From Streptomyces albus subsp. albus (GTDB lineage Bacteria > Actinomycetota > Actinomycetes > Streptomycetales > Streptomycetaceae): a DNA stretch of 64,000 bases. Positions 1 through 9,212 of the stretch are shown here, piece after piece (positions within the stretch are counted from its first letter, which is position 1; every line of letters starts with the position of its first letter). Both the position numbers and the translations under genes were made by a program. The stretch is taken from NCBI RefSeq assembly GCF_000719865.1, contig NZ_JOID01000023.1, positions 1 to 64,000 on the forward strand, written 5' to 3'. Under the pieces are notes generated by a model. That model searched no databases, was not told the origin of the DNA, and saw nothing but the letters and a program-made list of their open reading frames with translations.

Positions 1-503
1 CGGCGCCCCTCCCGCTTGACACTGACCGCCTTCACCCGGCCCTTCACGCTCCGGTGCCGGTGGACGCGGACGTGTCCGACGCCTTGCAGGCGGACCCGGG
101 CCTGCGTGTCGTGGGGGGTGGAGTTCCACCGGCAGCCGTCCCCGTCCTTCGGGAACGTCACGGTGTCGAAGTGCCCGACCCCTTTGAAGCGCGGGTATCC
201 GGGGGTGCCACCGGCCTTCACCCGCCGGAAGAAGGCCTGGAAGGCCCGGTCCAGACGGCGCAGGGTCGCCTGCCGGCTCGAGAACGACCACCGGCCCTGA
301 CGCTCCGGATCAAACGCCCGGATCTCCCTCAACTGCGCCGACTGATCCCCATACCGCACCGACGTCCGGGAACTGTGCCGATAGGCATCACGACGCTCCT
401 GCAACGCACCGTTGTACAGGGAACAGTGATCCCGCAGCATCTCCGCCAGCGCCCGCTCCTGGCGGACCGTGGGACGCAGCAGAAACTTGTACGCCCGCTT
501 CAC
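1..503 (-). CDS. tnpB: TnpB/OrfB-family RNA-guided nuclease, N-terminal part (runs off left edge)
   Basis: The minus-strand reading starts VKRAYKFLLRPTVRQ, the usual opening of IS200/IS605 and IS607 OrfB (TnpB) proteins. It continues with the N-terminal helix-turn-helix part (ALQERRDAYRH), the FQAFFRRVKAGGTPGYPRFK block and the beta-barrel beginning around VTFPKDGDG. TnpB is an omega-RNA-guided DNA nuclease carried by transposons. The RuvC DED residues lie beyond the window edge, so activity cannot be judged. GTG 503 is chosen because the homology starts there and a GGGGAGG-like purine run lies upstream. No tnpA is visible beside it. The family call is confident; the exact IS group is not known. 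Confidence 0.85.
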   Translation of the reverse strand, partial: MKRAYKFLLRPTVRQERALAEMLRDHCSLYNGALQERRDAYRHSSRTSVRYGDQSAQLREIRAFDPERQGRWSFSSRQATLRRLDRAFQAFFRRVKAGGTPGYPRFKGVGHFDTVTFPKDGDGCRWNSTPHDTQARVRLQGVGHVRVHRHRSVKGRVKAVSVKREGR

Positions 504-691
504 ACGACCCCACCCCCCTGCCTCCCCCGGCCGACATTGACGGGTTCACGCTACCGACCCCCACTGACAACGCAGCGTGCTCCGCCGCTGCGCGGCTCCG
601 GCCCAAGGATTCGATTCCCCCAACCGAGAGGGCCAGGTGGTGGTCGGCGGTCGCGAACGCGGGCAACCGGTCGTCCCGGACGCGGGGGCGG

Positions 692-1597
692 ATGCTCGCC
701 GTACCGGCCGTGCTGACAGCAGTGCTGCTGGCGTCCCACCGGCTGGTCCCGAACACCCCCGGCCGCCTGGGGAGCCTGCTCGAATCCTTCCTGCCCTGGT
801 CCGGCCTGGTGATCGCGGTGCTGCTCGGCCTGGCGCTGCTGCGCCGCTCGGCTGTCGCACTGCTGGCCCTGCTCCTGCCGGTGGCGGCCTGGACGTACCT
901 CTTCGGCGGACTGCTGCTGCCCGGGGATGAGCCCGGTGGACACAACCTGGTCGTGGTGCAGCACAACGTCAGCGACGAGAACACCGACCCCGCGGGCACG
1001 GCCCGCACCCTGGCCGATGCCGAGCCCGGCCTCATCGCCCTGGAGGAACTGCTCCCCGCGGCGCTGCCGGTCTACGAGAAGACCCTCGCCCCACACTACC
1101 CGTACCACGCGGTGGTGGGCACCGTCGGGCTCTGGTCGCAACACCCGCTCACCGATGTCGAAGAACTGGACATCAAACCCGCCGGTATCACCGAGCCCTG
1201 GAGCCGCGGACTACGGGCCGCCGTCCGCACTCCGCACCGTGAGATCGCGGTGTACGTCGCGCACCTGCCCTCGGTCCGCCTCCACGCGGCCGGCCTGGCC
1301 TCCTCCCGGCGCGACGAAAGCGCCGACCTGCTGGGCAAGGCCGTCGCGGCCGAGAAGCTCAGCACGGTGATACTCCTCGGCGACCTCAACAGCACGGTCG
1401 ACGACCGCGGGCTGGCCCCGCTGACCTCGCAGATGAACGTGCCGGCCCGGGGCTTCGCCTTCAGCTTCCCCGCCGCCTTCCCCGTGGCCCGGATCGACCA
1501 GATCATGGCCCGCTCCGCGACCGTCGGTCCCATCGGGACCCTGCCCATGACCGGCAGCGACCACCTCCCGGTCATCGCCGGGATCGGACTGGGCTGA
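692..1597 (+). CDS. Membrane-anchored endonuclease/exonuclease/phosphatase (EEP) family protein
   Basis: This 301-residue protein has about three hydrophobic helices in residues 1-75, then an EEP catalytic fold. The family blocks are visible: QHNVSDEN near residue 92, the metal-binding Glu in IALEE near 117, GDLNS at about 230 and the catalytic GSDHLPV near 288. EEP enzymes cleave phosphodiester or phosphomonoester bonds of nucleic acids or lipids. The N-terminal anchor with a presumably external catalytic domain is common in actinobacterial members, and the substrate is unknown. The start is uncertain: ATG 692 has only a GC-rich GGGGGCGG three bases before it, and the reading frame stays open upstream without another good start. 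Confidence 0.85.
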   Translation: MLAVPAVLTAVLLASHRLVPNTPGRLGSLLESFLPWSGLVIAVLLGLALLRRSAVALLALLLPVAAWTYLFGGLLLPGDEPGGHNLVVVQHNVSDENTDPAGTARTLADAEPGLIALEELLPAALPVYEKTLAPHYPYHAVVGTVGLWSQHPLTDVEELDIKPAGITEPWSRGLRAAVRTPHREIAVYVAHLPSVRLHAAGLASSRRDESADLLGKAVAAEKLSTVILLGDLNSTVDDRGLAPLTSQMNVPARGFAFSFPAAFPVARIDQIMARSATVGPIGTLPMTGSDHLPVIAGIGLG

Positions 1598-1737
1598 GGG
1601 GTCTTTTCCCGGGCGGCAAGTCTGCGCACGCGACAACTGCCGTGCTGTGACGCAACCAGCCGGATCGGCCTCTACGCCGGAGTGCCGGCCTCGCGCTTTC
1701 TGCGGAACGCCGTGTCCGACGGGCGGCCTGCGGGGCG

Positions 1738-2250
1738 TCAGTAACGCCAGGGCTGGTCGTTCGGCCGGAGAACCCAGAGCCGGTCGGACGACGGGTAGGA
1801 GGTGTCGAGGTAGCGCGTGTTCCAGCTGCCGTTCCCGTACTTGTCGAGCGTCAGCGCGAGACGCTTGTTGGCGACGGGACGCCAGATCTGCCAGCGCGAG
1901 TTCGTGCCGGACACCGTCTCGTGCCGGAGGTTCCACTTCTGGAGCTCCGACCCTTTGCAGGTCTTCACGACGACTCGCATCCCGCGTGTCGGCGAATCGG
2001 TCAGCGGCTGGAGGCACTTGTTCGCCGCCACGTTCCTGAGGACACGGTTGTACGTGTCGTCGTGCTGACGGTCGCTGACGACCTGTGACGTCCATTCCTC
2101 CGTGCTGTACTTCCAGCCCGGGTCCCGCAGGCTGTTCGCGAAGGCGCCCTCGGCCACGGTGTTGTTGTCCACCAGGGCGAGACGCGAGCCGTCCTTCTTG
2201 TTGATGAGGTCGAAGGAGCCCGGCTCGGCCGAGGCGGGCGTGGTGCCGGC
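1738..2250 (-). pseudogene. RICIN-type beta-trefoil lectin domain, 5' end missing
   Basis: The minus frame from about 2250 to the stop at 1738 encodes one beta-trefoil lectin domain. Visible signs are GSFDLINKKDGSRLALVD, NKCLQPLTDS, a QKW-type turn (ELQKWNL) and the closing WQIWRPVANKRLALTLD block. The domain looks complete at about 150 residues. Members of the family are secreted and bind sugars, yet no signal peptide or credible start is present. Only an internal GTG at 2172 could open it, inside the domain. Upstream coding quality ends near 2250, where another truncated frame begins on the opposite strand. I read it as a remnant that lost its promoter and signal peptide. Confidence 0.6.
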
Positions 2251-2282
2251 GGCGGCGGGAGGAACAGCTGCCCGAACTGTGC

Positions 2283-2480
2283 GTGCTGGGCTCCGAGGCC
2301 GTCTACGTCCTCGACTACACCCCTGCGGGCGTGCCGGACGGCGCCACGCGCTTCACTCAACCCGACGTCGTGGCGCGATCCCGTGCTTTCCTGCGCGAGT
2401 TGTACGCGATGGGGGAGGGGGTGGAGACCTACTTTCCCCGGGAGATCGCCCACCTGGAAGCGCCGGACCCGGGGCTCTGA
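2283..2480 (+). pseudogene. Unrecognised C-terminal gene fragment
   Basis: The frame is open from about 2207 (after a double stop) to the TGA at 2478-2480 and has typical coding composition from about REEQLPELCVLGSEAVYVLD onward. The end, VETYFPREIAHLEAPDPGL, looks like the natural C-terminus of a small soluble protein. No signal peptide, membrane helix or known motif is seen. The only start is GTG 2283, in the middle of the coding-like stretch and without a ribosome site, so the 5' part appears to be lost. It faces away from the lectin remnant. The function is unknown. Confidence 0.4.
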
Positions 2481-2625
2481 GCGGGGCGGTGACCGAGGTC
2501 TGCGGCCGCCGGGCCGAGAGCCGGACCGCACCGCTTCCGAACCGGGGCGCGGCGGCGGTGCGCGGTCGGGACCGGCCGGGCCGGCGGAACGGGCGTGGCC
2601 GCGCCGACCCCGTCCGCCGCCCGGG

Positions 2626-3627
2626 TCACGGCTGCGTCTTCGTCCGCCAGGCGTCCAGCAGTTCGCGCTCGCGGGAGGCGCTGAGGCCGGAGCGCCGGGG
2701 CCGGTCCAGGCCCTGCTCGCGTTCCCAGCGCAGGGTGTCGACCAGCAGCTCCGCCTGGAGGCGGTGGCGGAGGCCCGCGGCGCGCGCCGCCGAGCCGTCC
2801 CGGTCCGACCAGCCCTCCCAGCCCGGCTCGACCAGCCACATCGGCAGGGACTCCTCCCCCATGTACTCGGCCACGCCGTTCGCGAGCAGCCAGGCCGAGT
2901 CGGCCGCGACCACCGGACCGACGTGCCCGCCGACCGTGCGGCACAGCTCGATCCACTCGGCGAACGGGAGAACCGGACCGACGGCGTTGTACGTGCCGGT
3001 GAGCCCCGTCTCCGCGCTGTCGAGCAGCCAGGTGGTGAGGTCCCGTACGTCGATCACCTGAGTCGGCAGGTCCGGGGTGGCGGGCACCAGCATCGGCCCG
3101 TGCCGGTCGCGCGCGGCGCGGGCCACCCAGTAGCCGGAGCGCCCGGTGTGGTCGCCGGGGCCGCCGATGAGGCCGGCGCGCGCGATGAGCAGGCGGTCGC
3201 CCACGGCCGCCGCCGACGCCTGCTCGCAGGCGACCTTCGCCTCCCCGTACAGCGAGCGGTCCACCTCGTTCCGGTCGGTCGGGGCGAGCAGGGCCGCCGA
3301 CTCGTCCGCGCCGGGCGTGCCCTGGGAGGCGTAGGCGTTGCAGGAGGAGACATAGGTCCAGTGCCCGGCCCTGCCGCCCAGGGCGTCGAGCGCCCCGCGG
3401 ACGAACCCCGGCTGCCACGACACCTCGACCACGGCGTCCCACTCGCGGTCGAGCAGCGGCTCGTACGCACCGGGTTCGCGCCGGTCGGCAGCCACGAGCC
3501 GCGCCCCGTCCGCGACTTCGCCGCTCTCCCCGCGCGCGAGACACGTCACCCGGTGGCCGCGCTCCATCGCCAGCCGCGCCACCTCCCGGCCCACCCACGC
3601 CGTTCCGCCCAGCACCAGAATCTCCAT
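2626..3627 (-). CDS. NAD-dependent epimerase/dehydratase-like (SDR) protein
   Basis: A 333-residue extended short-chain dehydrogenase. The nucleotide-binding motif GGTAWVG is at residues 7-13 and the catalytic YxxxK pair is Y127/K131 in SLYGEAK, with the preceding serine in TYVSS (91-95). The AVVEVSWQP and [11 protein letters not shown] blocks match actinobacterial reductase-type members annotated as epimerases. The substrate is unknown. ATG 3627 (MEILVLGG) is chosen because the fold starts there; the 46 extra upstream codons only read through a tandem repeat. It is transcribed alone, with remnants downstream. Confidence 0.85.
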   Translation of the reverse strand: MEILVLGGTAWVGREVARLAMERGHRVTCLARGESGEVADGARLVAADRREPGAYEPLLDREWDAVVEVSWQPGFVRGALDALGGRAGHWTYVSSCNAYASQGTPGADESAALLAPTDRNEVDRSLYGEAKVACEQASAAAVGDRLLIARAGLIGGPGDHTGRSGYWVARAARDRHGPMLVPATPDLPTQVIDVRDLTTWLLDSAETGLTGTYNAVGPVLPFAEWIELCRTVGGHVGPVVAADSAWLLANGVAEYMGEESLPMWLVEPGWEGWSDRDGSAARAAGLRHRLQAELLVDTLRWEREQGLDRPRRSGLSASRERELLDAWRTKTQP

Positions 3628-3731
3628 CCCGCAACACAAGCAGGACGCGAGCGGGATGCCCAAGCGGCTTCGCTGACAGCGGATCGGATTTGGTTGGCCG
3701 CTGCCTTCCCGGCGTGTGTCGCACATCCCCC

Positions 3732-3771
3732 AACTCCCCAACTCCCCAACTCCCCAACTCCCCAACTCCTC
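3732..3771. repeat. 8-bp tandem repeat AACTCCCC, five copies
   Basis: Four perfect copies of AACTCCCC and one copy with a single change (AACTCCTC) lie upstream of the epimerase gene and downstream of the ABC permease stop. The run translates to repeated GSW/VGEL in spurious frames. It is probably a slipped-strand microsatellite and could vary in copy number. Confidence 0.9.
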
Positions 3772-3892
3772 AACTACATTGACCTGTCGATCCGTCGATC
3801 TGTCGTGAGGTCAGTAGTTGACGAGGGCCGTGTCGCGGCCCCGCCGTCCCGGCGCGCGGATCCGCGGTAGCGGCTCGTGCTCCGCCCGGACG

Positions 3893-6313
3893 CTACTCGG
3901 TGCGCAGCGCCGTGGCCGTGCGTGCCCGGGCCGCCCAGCCGGCCGGGACCAGCGCGCCCAGCACCGCGATCACGACCCCGCCCAGCCCCAGCAGGAGCAG
4001 ATGGAGAGGCTCGTACACATCGAGGACCGGCGACGGCAGACCGGTGCCCACGGCACGCCCCATCAGCGGCATGACGAGGCCGTGCAGCGCGTACCCGGCC
4101 GGCACGCCGAGCAGCCCGCCGAGCACGCCGACCGCGGCCACCGAGGAGAGCACGAGGCTCAGGGTCTGCCGCGGCGACATGCCGATCGCCTTGCAGACGC
4201 CGAGGTCGTGGATGCGTTCCCGGGTGTCCAGGACCACGGAGTTGAGGACGCCGAGCCCGGCCACGGAGACCAGCATCAGGGTGAGCAGCACCGCCATCGC
4301 GGACATGAGGAGGATGACGCCTTCCTGCCCCGAGGGGGCGTTGGTCGTGGCGTCGCCGCCCAGCGGCTGTACGACCGCGGCGAGCTTCCGGGCGTACTCG
4401 TCGGCGGAGACGCCGGACTTCACCTCGGCGAGGAAGGTGCTGGGCTCGGCCGACGCGAAGTCGCCCATGTGCGCGTGGATCTCGAACTCGCTGCCGGAGG
4501 TGTCGAAGGACTCGCCCACGATCCGCAGGTTCGCGGTCTCCTTCTCGTAGGTCACCCGCACCGTGTCACCGATCCTGGTGCTGGTCCTGTCCAGGAAGCG
4601 CGTGGGTACCACGACCTGCCCCGTACCGGTGATCCAGTGCCCGGACAGCATCTCGTGGCTGCCGGAGCGCGCAGCGCCCTCGTAGAGACTGGCCCGGACC
4701 GAACCGGAGATCCCGGCCACGGTGGCCTCGATCCGGGTCTTGCCGTAGTACGACCCGGTGCCGGCCTGTGCCGTGATGGCGGACCGCACCTTCGCCGGGT
4801 CGGCGGCCCCCGGCGGGGACGTGCCGGCCACGCCGCCGCCCACGGGGGCCGGGCTTGCCGCGCCGCCCCCGGCAGGAGGAGGCGGCGGAGGGGGAGCGAC
4901 GTGGCTCAGCCCGGTGGTCGTGACCGTGACCGCCGCACGGCTCTCGGGGTCCTGCGAGACGCCGATCGCGGTGAGGGAGGAGGTCAGCCCCACCGCGAAG
5001 GTCGCCGCGACCGTACCGAACGCCACCGCGAGCAGCATGGCGAGGGCACGGACCGGATGCGTGAAGGGGGTGGCGAGACCGTAGGTCACCGGTCGCGGCA
5101 GCGGCAGCCGCCCCGTCGCCCGGTGCGCCCACTGGCCGCGCCCGGTGCGCGGCGACCGCCCGACCGCGATGGCTTCGACCGTGCGCAGTCTTCCGGCCCG
5201 CAGCGCGGGAACCAGCGCCGCGAGCCCCACGACGGCCAGGGCGGCGGCCGGCACCGCGACGTTCACCCACCAGGCCACCGAGAGCGAGACGGCTCCGTAC
5301 ACCGCCTCGGTGTCCGAGAGCAGCGGCACCGCCAGGAGGTTTCCCAGGACGGCCCCCAGGGCGATGCCGGCACCGGCCGGAATCAGCGCCTGAGCCACGT
5401 AGGCGCGGACGACCTCGCGCGGGGTGAAGCCGATGGCCTTGAGGATGCCGATCCTGCGCAGGCCCGTGCCGACCGCGCCACTGATCACACTGCTGACGAT
5501 GATCACCGACATCATGACGCCGAGCACGCCGAAAGCCATCACGAACGGGACGGTCGCCGCCGCACCCTGATCAGCGGCGCGTTGGGTATCCAGCCAGGAC
5601 TGGGTACCCAGCAGCGCCCCGGGCCCCGTGGAGGCGGTGAGCTTCTTCCGGCCGGCGAGGATCTGCTCCTTCGTGCTCGCGGAGTCGAAGCGGTAGAGCA
5701 TCTGACGCGTCACCGGGCCGCCCTCCGACACCAGCGCCTCGACCTGCGCGGGAGTCGCCCAGGAGTCGGCGGTCTCGCCGGCCGACACGGCGAAGCCGAC
5801 GATCGAGAGGGCCGGCGCGCCCGTGGCGTCCGAGGCCTTCAGGGGGGTGCCGATCCCGAGGGCGGGCCCCTCGAACGACGCGTCGAGCACGATCTCGCCC
5901 GGCTTCCGCGCCCACCGGCCGGACTTCAGATCGACGCGGTCCACGTCGCCGCCCGGACCGGACCGCCCGACCAGGGTCAGCCTCGGCAAGGGGAAACCCG
6001 TCCGGTCCACCGGGCGGAACGCCGTGGAGGGATACGGCCCCGAGCTCGCGGTGACGCCGGCCAGCCGGCCGGTTTCCGCCAGCCGCTCCGCACTCACCTT
6101 CGCCGGATCGAACTGGGCGGTGAGATGCGGACCCCGCTGCTTCCCGAAGGCGTGGTCGAACGGAGCGGCCGCGGCGACCATCAGCGACCCGGCGACCACG
6201 GCCGAGGCCACGGCCATCATCGTCGCCACGGCGATCACCACGGTCTGCGTCCGCCGCCGGCCGACACCGGAGCGTACGACCCGGCCCAGCGCACCGGTAC
6301 CGAACAGGCTCAT
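3893..6313 (-). CDS. MacB/FtsX-type ABC transporter permease (806 aa)
   Basis: The protein has the long layout with two FtsX modules. One hydrophobic segment lies near residues 22-46, followed by a large extracytoplasmic domain, a helix group around 265-385 (FVMAFGVLGVMMSVIIVSS), another helix near 425-450, a second extracytoplasmic domain and a last group of helices from about 640 to 795 containing the FtsX signature (LGVCKAIGMSPRQ). A proline/glycine linker (PPPPPPPAGGG) sits near 470. Such permeases work with a lone ATPase to export or extract lipoproteins, peptides or antibiotics. The ATPase gene overlaps it by four bases (ATGA at 6310-6313), so the two are translationally coupled. The substrate is unknown; the divergent two-component system suggests inducible export. 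Confidence 0.9.
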   Translation of the reverse strand: MSLFGTGALGRVVRSGVGRRRTQTVVIAVATMMAVASAVVAGSLMVAAAAPFDHAFGKQRGPHLTAQFDPAKVSAERLAETGRLAGVTASSGPYPSTAFRPVDRTGFPLPRLTLVGRSGPGGDVDRVDLKSGRWARKPGEIVLDASFEGPALGIGTPLKASDATGAPALSIVGFAVSAGETADSWATPAQVEALVSEGGPVTRQMLYRFDSASTKEQILAGRKKLTASTGPGALLGTQSWLDTQRAADQGAAATVPFVMAFGVLGVMMSVIIVSSVISGAVGTGLRRIGILKAIGFTPREVVRAYVAQALIPAGAGIALGAVLGNLLAVPLLSDTEAVYGAVSLSVAWWVNVAVPAAALAVVGLAALVPALRAGRLRTVEAIAVGRSPRTGRGQWAHRATGRLPLPRPVTYGLATPFTHPVRALAMLLAVAFGTVAATFAVGLTSSLTAIGVSQDPESRAAVTVTTTGLSHVAPPPPPPPAGGGAASPAPVGGGVAGTSPPGAADPAKVRSAITAQAGTGSYYGKTRIEATVAGISGSVRASLYEGAARSGSHEMLSGHWITGTGQVVVPTRFLDRTSTRIGDTVRVTYEKETANLRIVGESFDTSGSEFEIHAHMGDFASAEPSTFLAEVKSGVSADEYARKLAAVVQPLGGDATTNAPSGQEGVILLMSAMAVLLTLMLVSVAGLGVLNSVVLDTRERIHDLGVCKAIGMSPRQTLSLVLSSVAAVGVLGGLLGVPAGYALHGLVMPLMGRAVGTGLPSPVLDVYEPLHLLLLGLGGVVIAVLGALVPAGWAARARTATALRTE

Positions 6314-7002
6314 CGCACGGCCTCCGCGGAGGAGTCGAGGGCGAGGCGACCGTCGACCAGGTGAATCGTGCGGCTCGCGCAGGCCTCCGCCAGCGTCAGG
6401 TCGTGCGTCACCAGCACGATGGTCTGTCCGGCGCGGTGCAGATCCATCAGCAGCGTGCGGACGTCGTGGCCCGAGGCGGTGTCGAGCGCACCGGTGGGCT
6501 CGTCGGCGAGCAGCAGCGCGGGCCGATTGACCAACGCCCGTGCGACCGCGACCCGTTGGCGTTCGCCTCCGGACAGCCGGCCCGGGTAGGCGCGGGCATG
6601 CTTCTGGATGCCCAGCGCCTCCATGAGCTCATCCGCGCGGGCCGCGGCCTTCCGCCGGCCGGCCCCGGCCAGCTGGGCCGGGAGCCGGATGTTGTCGGTG
6701 ACGGTGAGGTCGTCGAGAAGATTGAAGAACTGGAAGGCCATGCCGATGTGCTCGCGACGGAACCGGGCGAGGGCGTGCTCGCTCAACCGGTCGATCCGCC
6801 GCCCGGCCACGGTCACGGCGCCCTCGGTCGGCTTGTCCAGGCCGGCGACGAGGTTCAGCAGCGTGGACTTGCCGCTGCCGGAGGGGCCCGTCACGGCAAG
6901 GGCCTCGCCCTGGGCGACGCTCAGCGTGAGCGGTCCGAGCGCCGGTGCGGCGGCGCTGTCGTAGCGCTTCACCACACCCTCCAGTTCGATCACTTGACGC
7001 AT
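6310..7002 (-). CDS. ABC transporter ATP-binding protein (MacB/LolD type)
   Basis: A 230-residue ATPase. Walker A is GPSGSGKST at residues 39-47, the signature LSGGERQR is at 143-150, Walker B with catalytic Glu is LLLADEP at 163-169 and the switch histidine is H200 in LVTHD. The Q-loop is in MAFQFFNLLDDLT. The LDDLTVTDNI and ADEPTGALD patterns are typical of the lipoprotein and peptide exporter subfamily that pairs with FtsX-fold permeases, matching the overlapping downstream gene. It is the first gene of the operon, and its promoter must lie in 7003-7224, shared with the divergent sensor kinase. Confidence 0.95.
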   Translation of the reverse strand: MRQVIELEGVVKRYDSAAAPALGPLTLSVAQGEALAVTGPSGSGKSTLLNLVAGLDKPTEGAVTVAGRRIDRLSEHALARFRREHIGMAFQFFNLLDDLTVTDNIRLPAQLAGAGRRKAAARADELMEALGIQKHARAYPGRLSGGERQRVAVARALVNRPALLLADEPTGALDTASGHDVRTLLMDLHRAGQTIVLVTHDLTLAEACASRTIHLVDGRLALDSSAEAVR

Positions 7003-7224
7003 GCGAGTTGTCCGTCCTTGCGGTCGCGAGAGGCACAGGCCATTGCCGGTCCTGTGAACCTAGGAGTGCCGCGCAGGGGGGCGCGTCGGCCACGGAACCG
7101 ACATCAGGTCCTTCCTGCGGAGGGTCCGGCCGCGGGGTCATCCCTGAGAACTAGGCCTCCGGGGGTAAGGCCCCGGCCGGACAGGCGGACGCGGACCGGG
7201 CGGAGAGCGCAGCACAATGCACGG
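7003..7224. promoter_or_regulatory. Divergent promoter region, ABC exporter / two-component system
   Basis: These 222 bases separate the minus-strand ABC operon from the plus-strand kinase and hold no ORF of note. Two CTAGG-containing words, AACCTAGGAG near 7058 and AACTAGGCCT near 7149, flank the centre and could be response-regulator sites. This is inference; no clear -35/-10 pair is visible. Confidence 0.4.
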
Positions 7225-8523
7225 GTGGAGACGGAAGACCGGCACAGCCGGCATCGGCGACTCATCGACGCGCTGCGCCCGGAGGGGAAGGCCGCCCCGC
7301 TGCCCCGGCGAGCGGTGCGCGCCGATGTGGTGCTGGCGGTCGTCCTGACCGTCATCGCCCTGTTCGTGGCGGTGCGCCATCCCGGTGACGGGCTGGTGGA
7401 CATCAACCCCCCTGCGGTGGACGCCGGGACCGGTGTCCCGGCCCCGCCCCCGCCGCCCGGCCCGGGTGACGTGCCCGCGGAGGAAGAACCCACCCCCGTG
7501 CCCTGGGCCCTCGTCGTCCTGGCGACGCTGCCGCTGGCCGCCCGGCGCCGGTATCCGCTGGCCGTGTTCGCGGTGGTGCTGGGCGCGGCACTGGCCATCG
7601 CCGGCTCCGCCTCCTGGATCACCGTCCTGGCCTGTGTCATCGGCGCCTACAGCGCCGTGGTGTACAGCCCTTACCGGATCACGGCGATCGCCGCCCTGGT
7701 GCTCGCCGCCGCGCTGTCCGGTTTCGCTTTCCGCAACGCGGAACCCGTGCTCCCGGGATGGTCCAGCCCGGGATTCGTTCTGCTGGTGGCGGGGATGCTG
7801 GCCGCCCTCGTCCGCTTTCTGCACCTGCGGCTGGCCGCCAGCCGGGACCGGGTGGCGGAACTGCGGGCCGCTCAGGAGGAGGCCACGCGCCGCGCCGTCG
7901 AGGAGGAGCGTGCCCGCATCGCCGCCGAGCTGCACGACGTGGTGACCCACAATGTGAGCGTGATGGTGATTCAGGCCGGCGCGGCCCGCACCGTGATGGA
8001 CAAGGCGCCCGAGCAGTCGAAGGAGGCCCTGCTGGCCGTCGAGGCGGGCGGCCGGGCCGCCATGGCCGAACTCCGCCACGTGATGGGCCTGCTGGCCGCC
8101 CCGGACCACGAGAGGGCCGACGGCCTGGAACCCCAGCCGGGGCTGGCGCAGCTCGACGCGCTCGTCGCACGCGTACGCGCCGCCGGTACGCCCGTGAGCG
8201 TCGGGGTGTCGCTGCCGCCGGATCCGCTGCCACCGGGAGTGGACCTCGCGGCGTATCGCGTCGTACAGGAGGCACTGACCAACACGGTCAAACACGCGCG
8301 CGGCGCGCGGGCGTCCGTCGCCATCGGCCACACCGACGCCTGTCTGGAGATCGAGATCACGGACACCGGCGGCGCCGGGGGACCCCCGCCGGTGCCGGGC
8401 AACGGCCGAGGCCACATGGGGCTGCGCGAGCGGCTGGCCGTCTACGGGGGCGAGCTGACAGCCGGACCGACGCCGGCCGGCGGCTACCGGGTGACGGCCC
8501 GCATCCCGCGGAGCGCGGTATGA
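7225..8523 (+). CDS. NarL-type sensor histidine kinase
   Basis: A 432-residue kinase. A first membrane helix near residues 34-52 is followed by a proline-rich external loop (GVPAPPPPPGPGDVP), then four or so helices to about 200. A short coiled coil leads into the HisKA_3 dimerisation box RIAAELHDVVTHNVSVM with phospho-acceptor H237. The HATPase domain shows VVQEALTNTVKHA, TDTGGAG and GHMGLRERLAVYGG. There is no separate sensor domain, so sensing is likely within the membrane, as in exporters that detect cell-envelope drugs. GTG 7225 is the first in-frame start past the exporter gene; the ribosome site is weak (GGAGAG is 18 bases up), so the message may be leaderless. The stop overlaps the regulator start. 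Confidence 0.9.
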   Translation: METEDRHSRHRRLIDALRPEGKAAPLPRRAVRADVVLAVVLTVIALFVAVRHPGDGLVDINPPAVDAGTGVPAPPPPPGPGDVPAEEEPTPVPWALVVLATLPLAARRRYPLAVFAVVLGAALAIAGSASWITVLACVIGAYSAVVYSPYRITAIAALVLAAALSGFAFRNAEPVLPGWSSPGFVLLVAGMLAALVRFLHLRLAASRDRVAELRAAQEEATRRAVEEERARIAAELHDVVTHNVSVMVIQAGAARTVMDKAPEQSKEALLAVEAGGRAAMAELRHVMGLLAAPDHERADGLEPQPGLAQLDALVARVRAAGTPVSVGVSLPPDPLPPGVDLAAYRVVQEALTNTVKHARGARASVAIGHTDACLEIEITDTGGAGGPPPVPGNGRGHMGLRERLAVYGGELTAGPTPAGGYRVTARIPRSAV

Positions 8524-9212
8524 CCGGGGACCAGCCGCCTCTGCGCGCCGTCATCGCCGACGATCAAGCCCTCGTCCGCACCGGTTTCAAGATGATCCTG
8601 GCCGCGGACGGCATCGACGTGACGGCCGAGGCCGCCGACGGGGCCGAGGCCGTCGCGGCGGTCCGCCGTACGCGGCCCGACGTCGTCCTCATGGACATCC
8701 GAATGCCGGAGATGGACGGCATCGAGGCCACCCGGCGCATCACCGGCGACGCCGGCCCGGCCGCAACGCGGGTCGTCATCCTCACCACCTACGACCTCGA
8801 CCACTACGTCTACGCCGCGCTCACCGCCGGCGCCAGCGGCTTCCTGCTCAAGGACGTCAGCCCCGAACACCTGGTCTCCGCCCTGCGCCTGGTGCGGACC
8901 GGCGACGCCCTCCTCGCACCCACGATCACCCGGCGGCTGATCGAGCGCTTCGCCCGTCAGGACCAACCGCGGACCACTGCCCCGCACCGCGATCTGTCCG
9001 GCCTGACCCCGCGCGAACTCGAGGTGCTCCGGCTCCTCGCGACGGGCCTCAGCAACGCCGAACTCGCCTCCCGGCTGTTCCTCAGCCAGGCCACGGTCAA
9101 GAGCCACGTCGGCCGCATCCTGGCGAAGCTGGACCTGCGCGACCGCGTCCAGGCCGTCGTCCTCGCCTACGAGTCGGGGCTGATCGCCCCGGGGGCGGGG
9201 GCGCCTGGATGA
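8520..9212 (+). CDS. NarL/FixJ-family response regulator
   Basis: A 230-residue regulator whose ATG overlaps the kinase stop by four bases. The receiver domain (residues 8-125) has the acidic pair D14/D15, phospho-acceptor D59 in VVLMDIRMPEMDG, the switch Thr in ILTTYD and Lys in FLLKD. The LuxR-type DNA-binding domain occupies about 160-225, with LTPRELEVLRLLATGLSNAE and QATVKSHVGRILAKLDL. It is the partner of the preceding kinase and probably controls the divergent ABC exporter. Confidence 0.95.
   Translation: MTGDQPPLRAVIADDQALVRTGFKMILAADGIDVTAEAADGAEAVAAVRRTRPDVVLMDIRMPEMDGIEATRRITGDAGPAATRVVILTTYDLDHYVYAALTAGASGFLLKDVSPEHLVSALRLVRTGDALLAPTITRRLIERFARQDQPRTTAPHRDLSGLTPRELEVLRLLATGLSNAELASRLFLSQATVKSHVGRILAKLDLRDRVQAVVLAYESGLIAPGAGAPG

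Noticed and set aside
3818..6364. 848-codon plus frame antisense to the ABC permease
   Set aside because: No hydrophobic segments or motifs; the minus frame encodes the permease.
7225..9212. The two-component system as the island's OsdK/OsdR regulator
   Set aside because: The kinase has membrane helices and no GAF domains, and lies 18 kb away next to an exporter, so a DosS/OsdK role is not supported.
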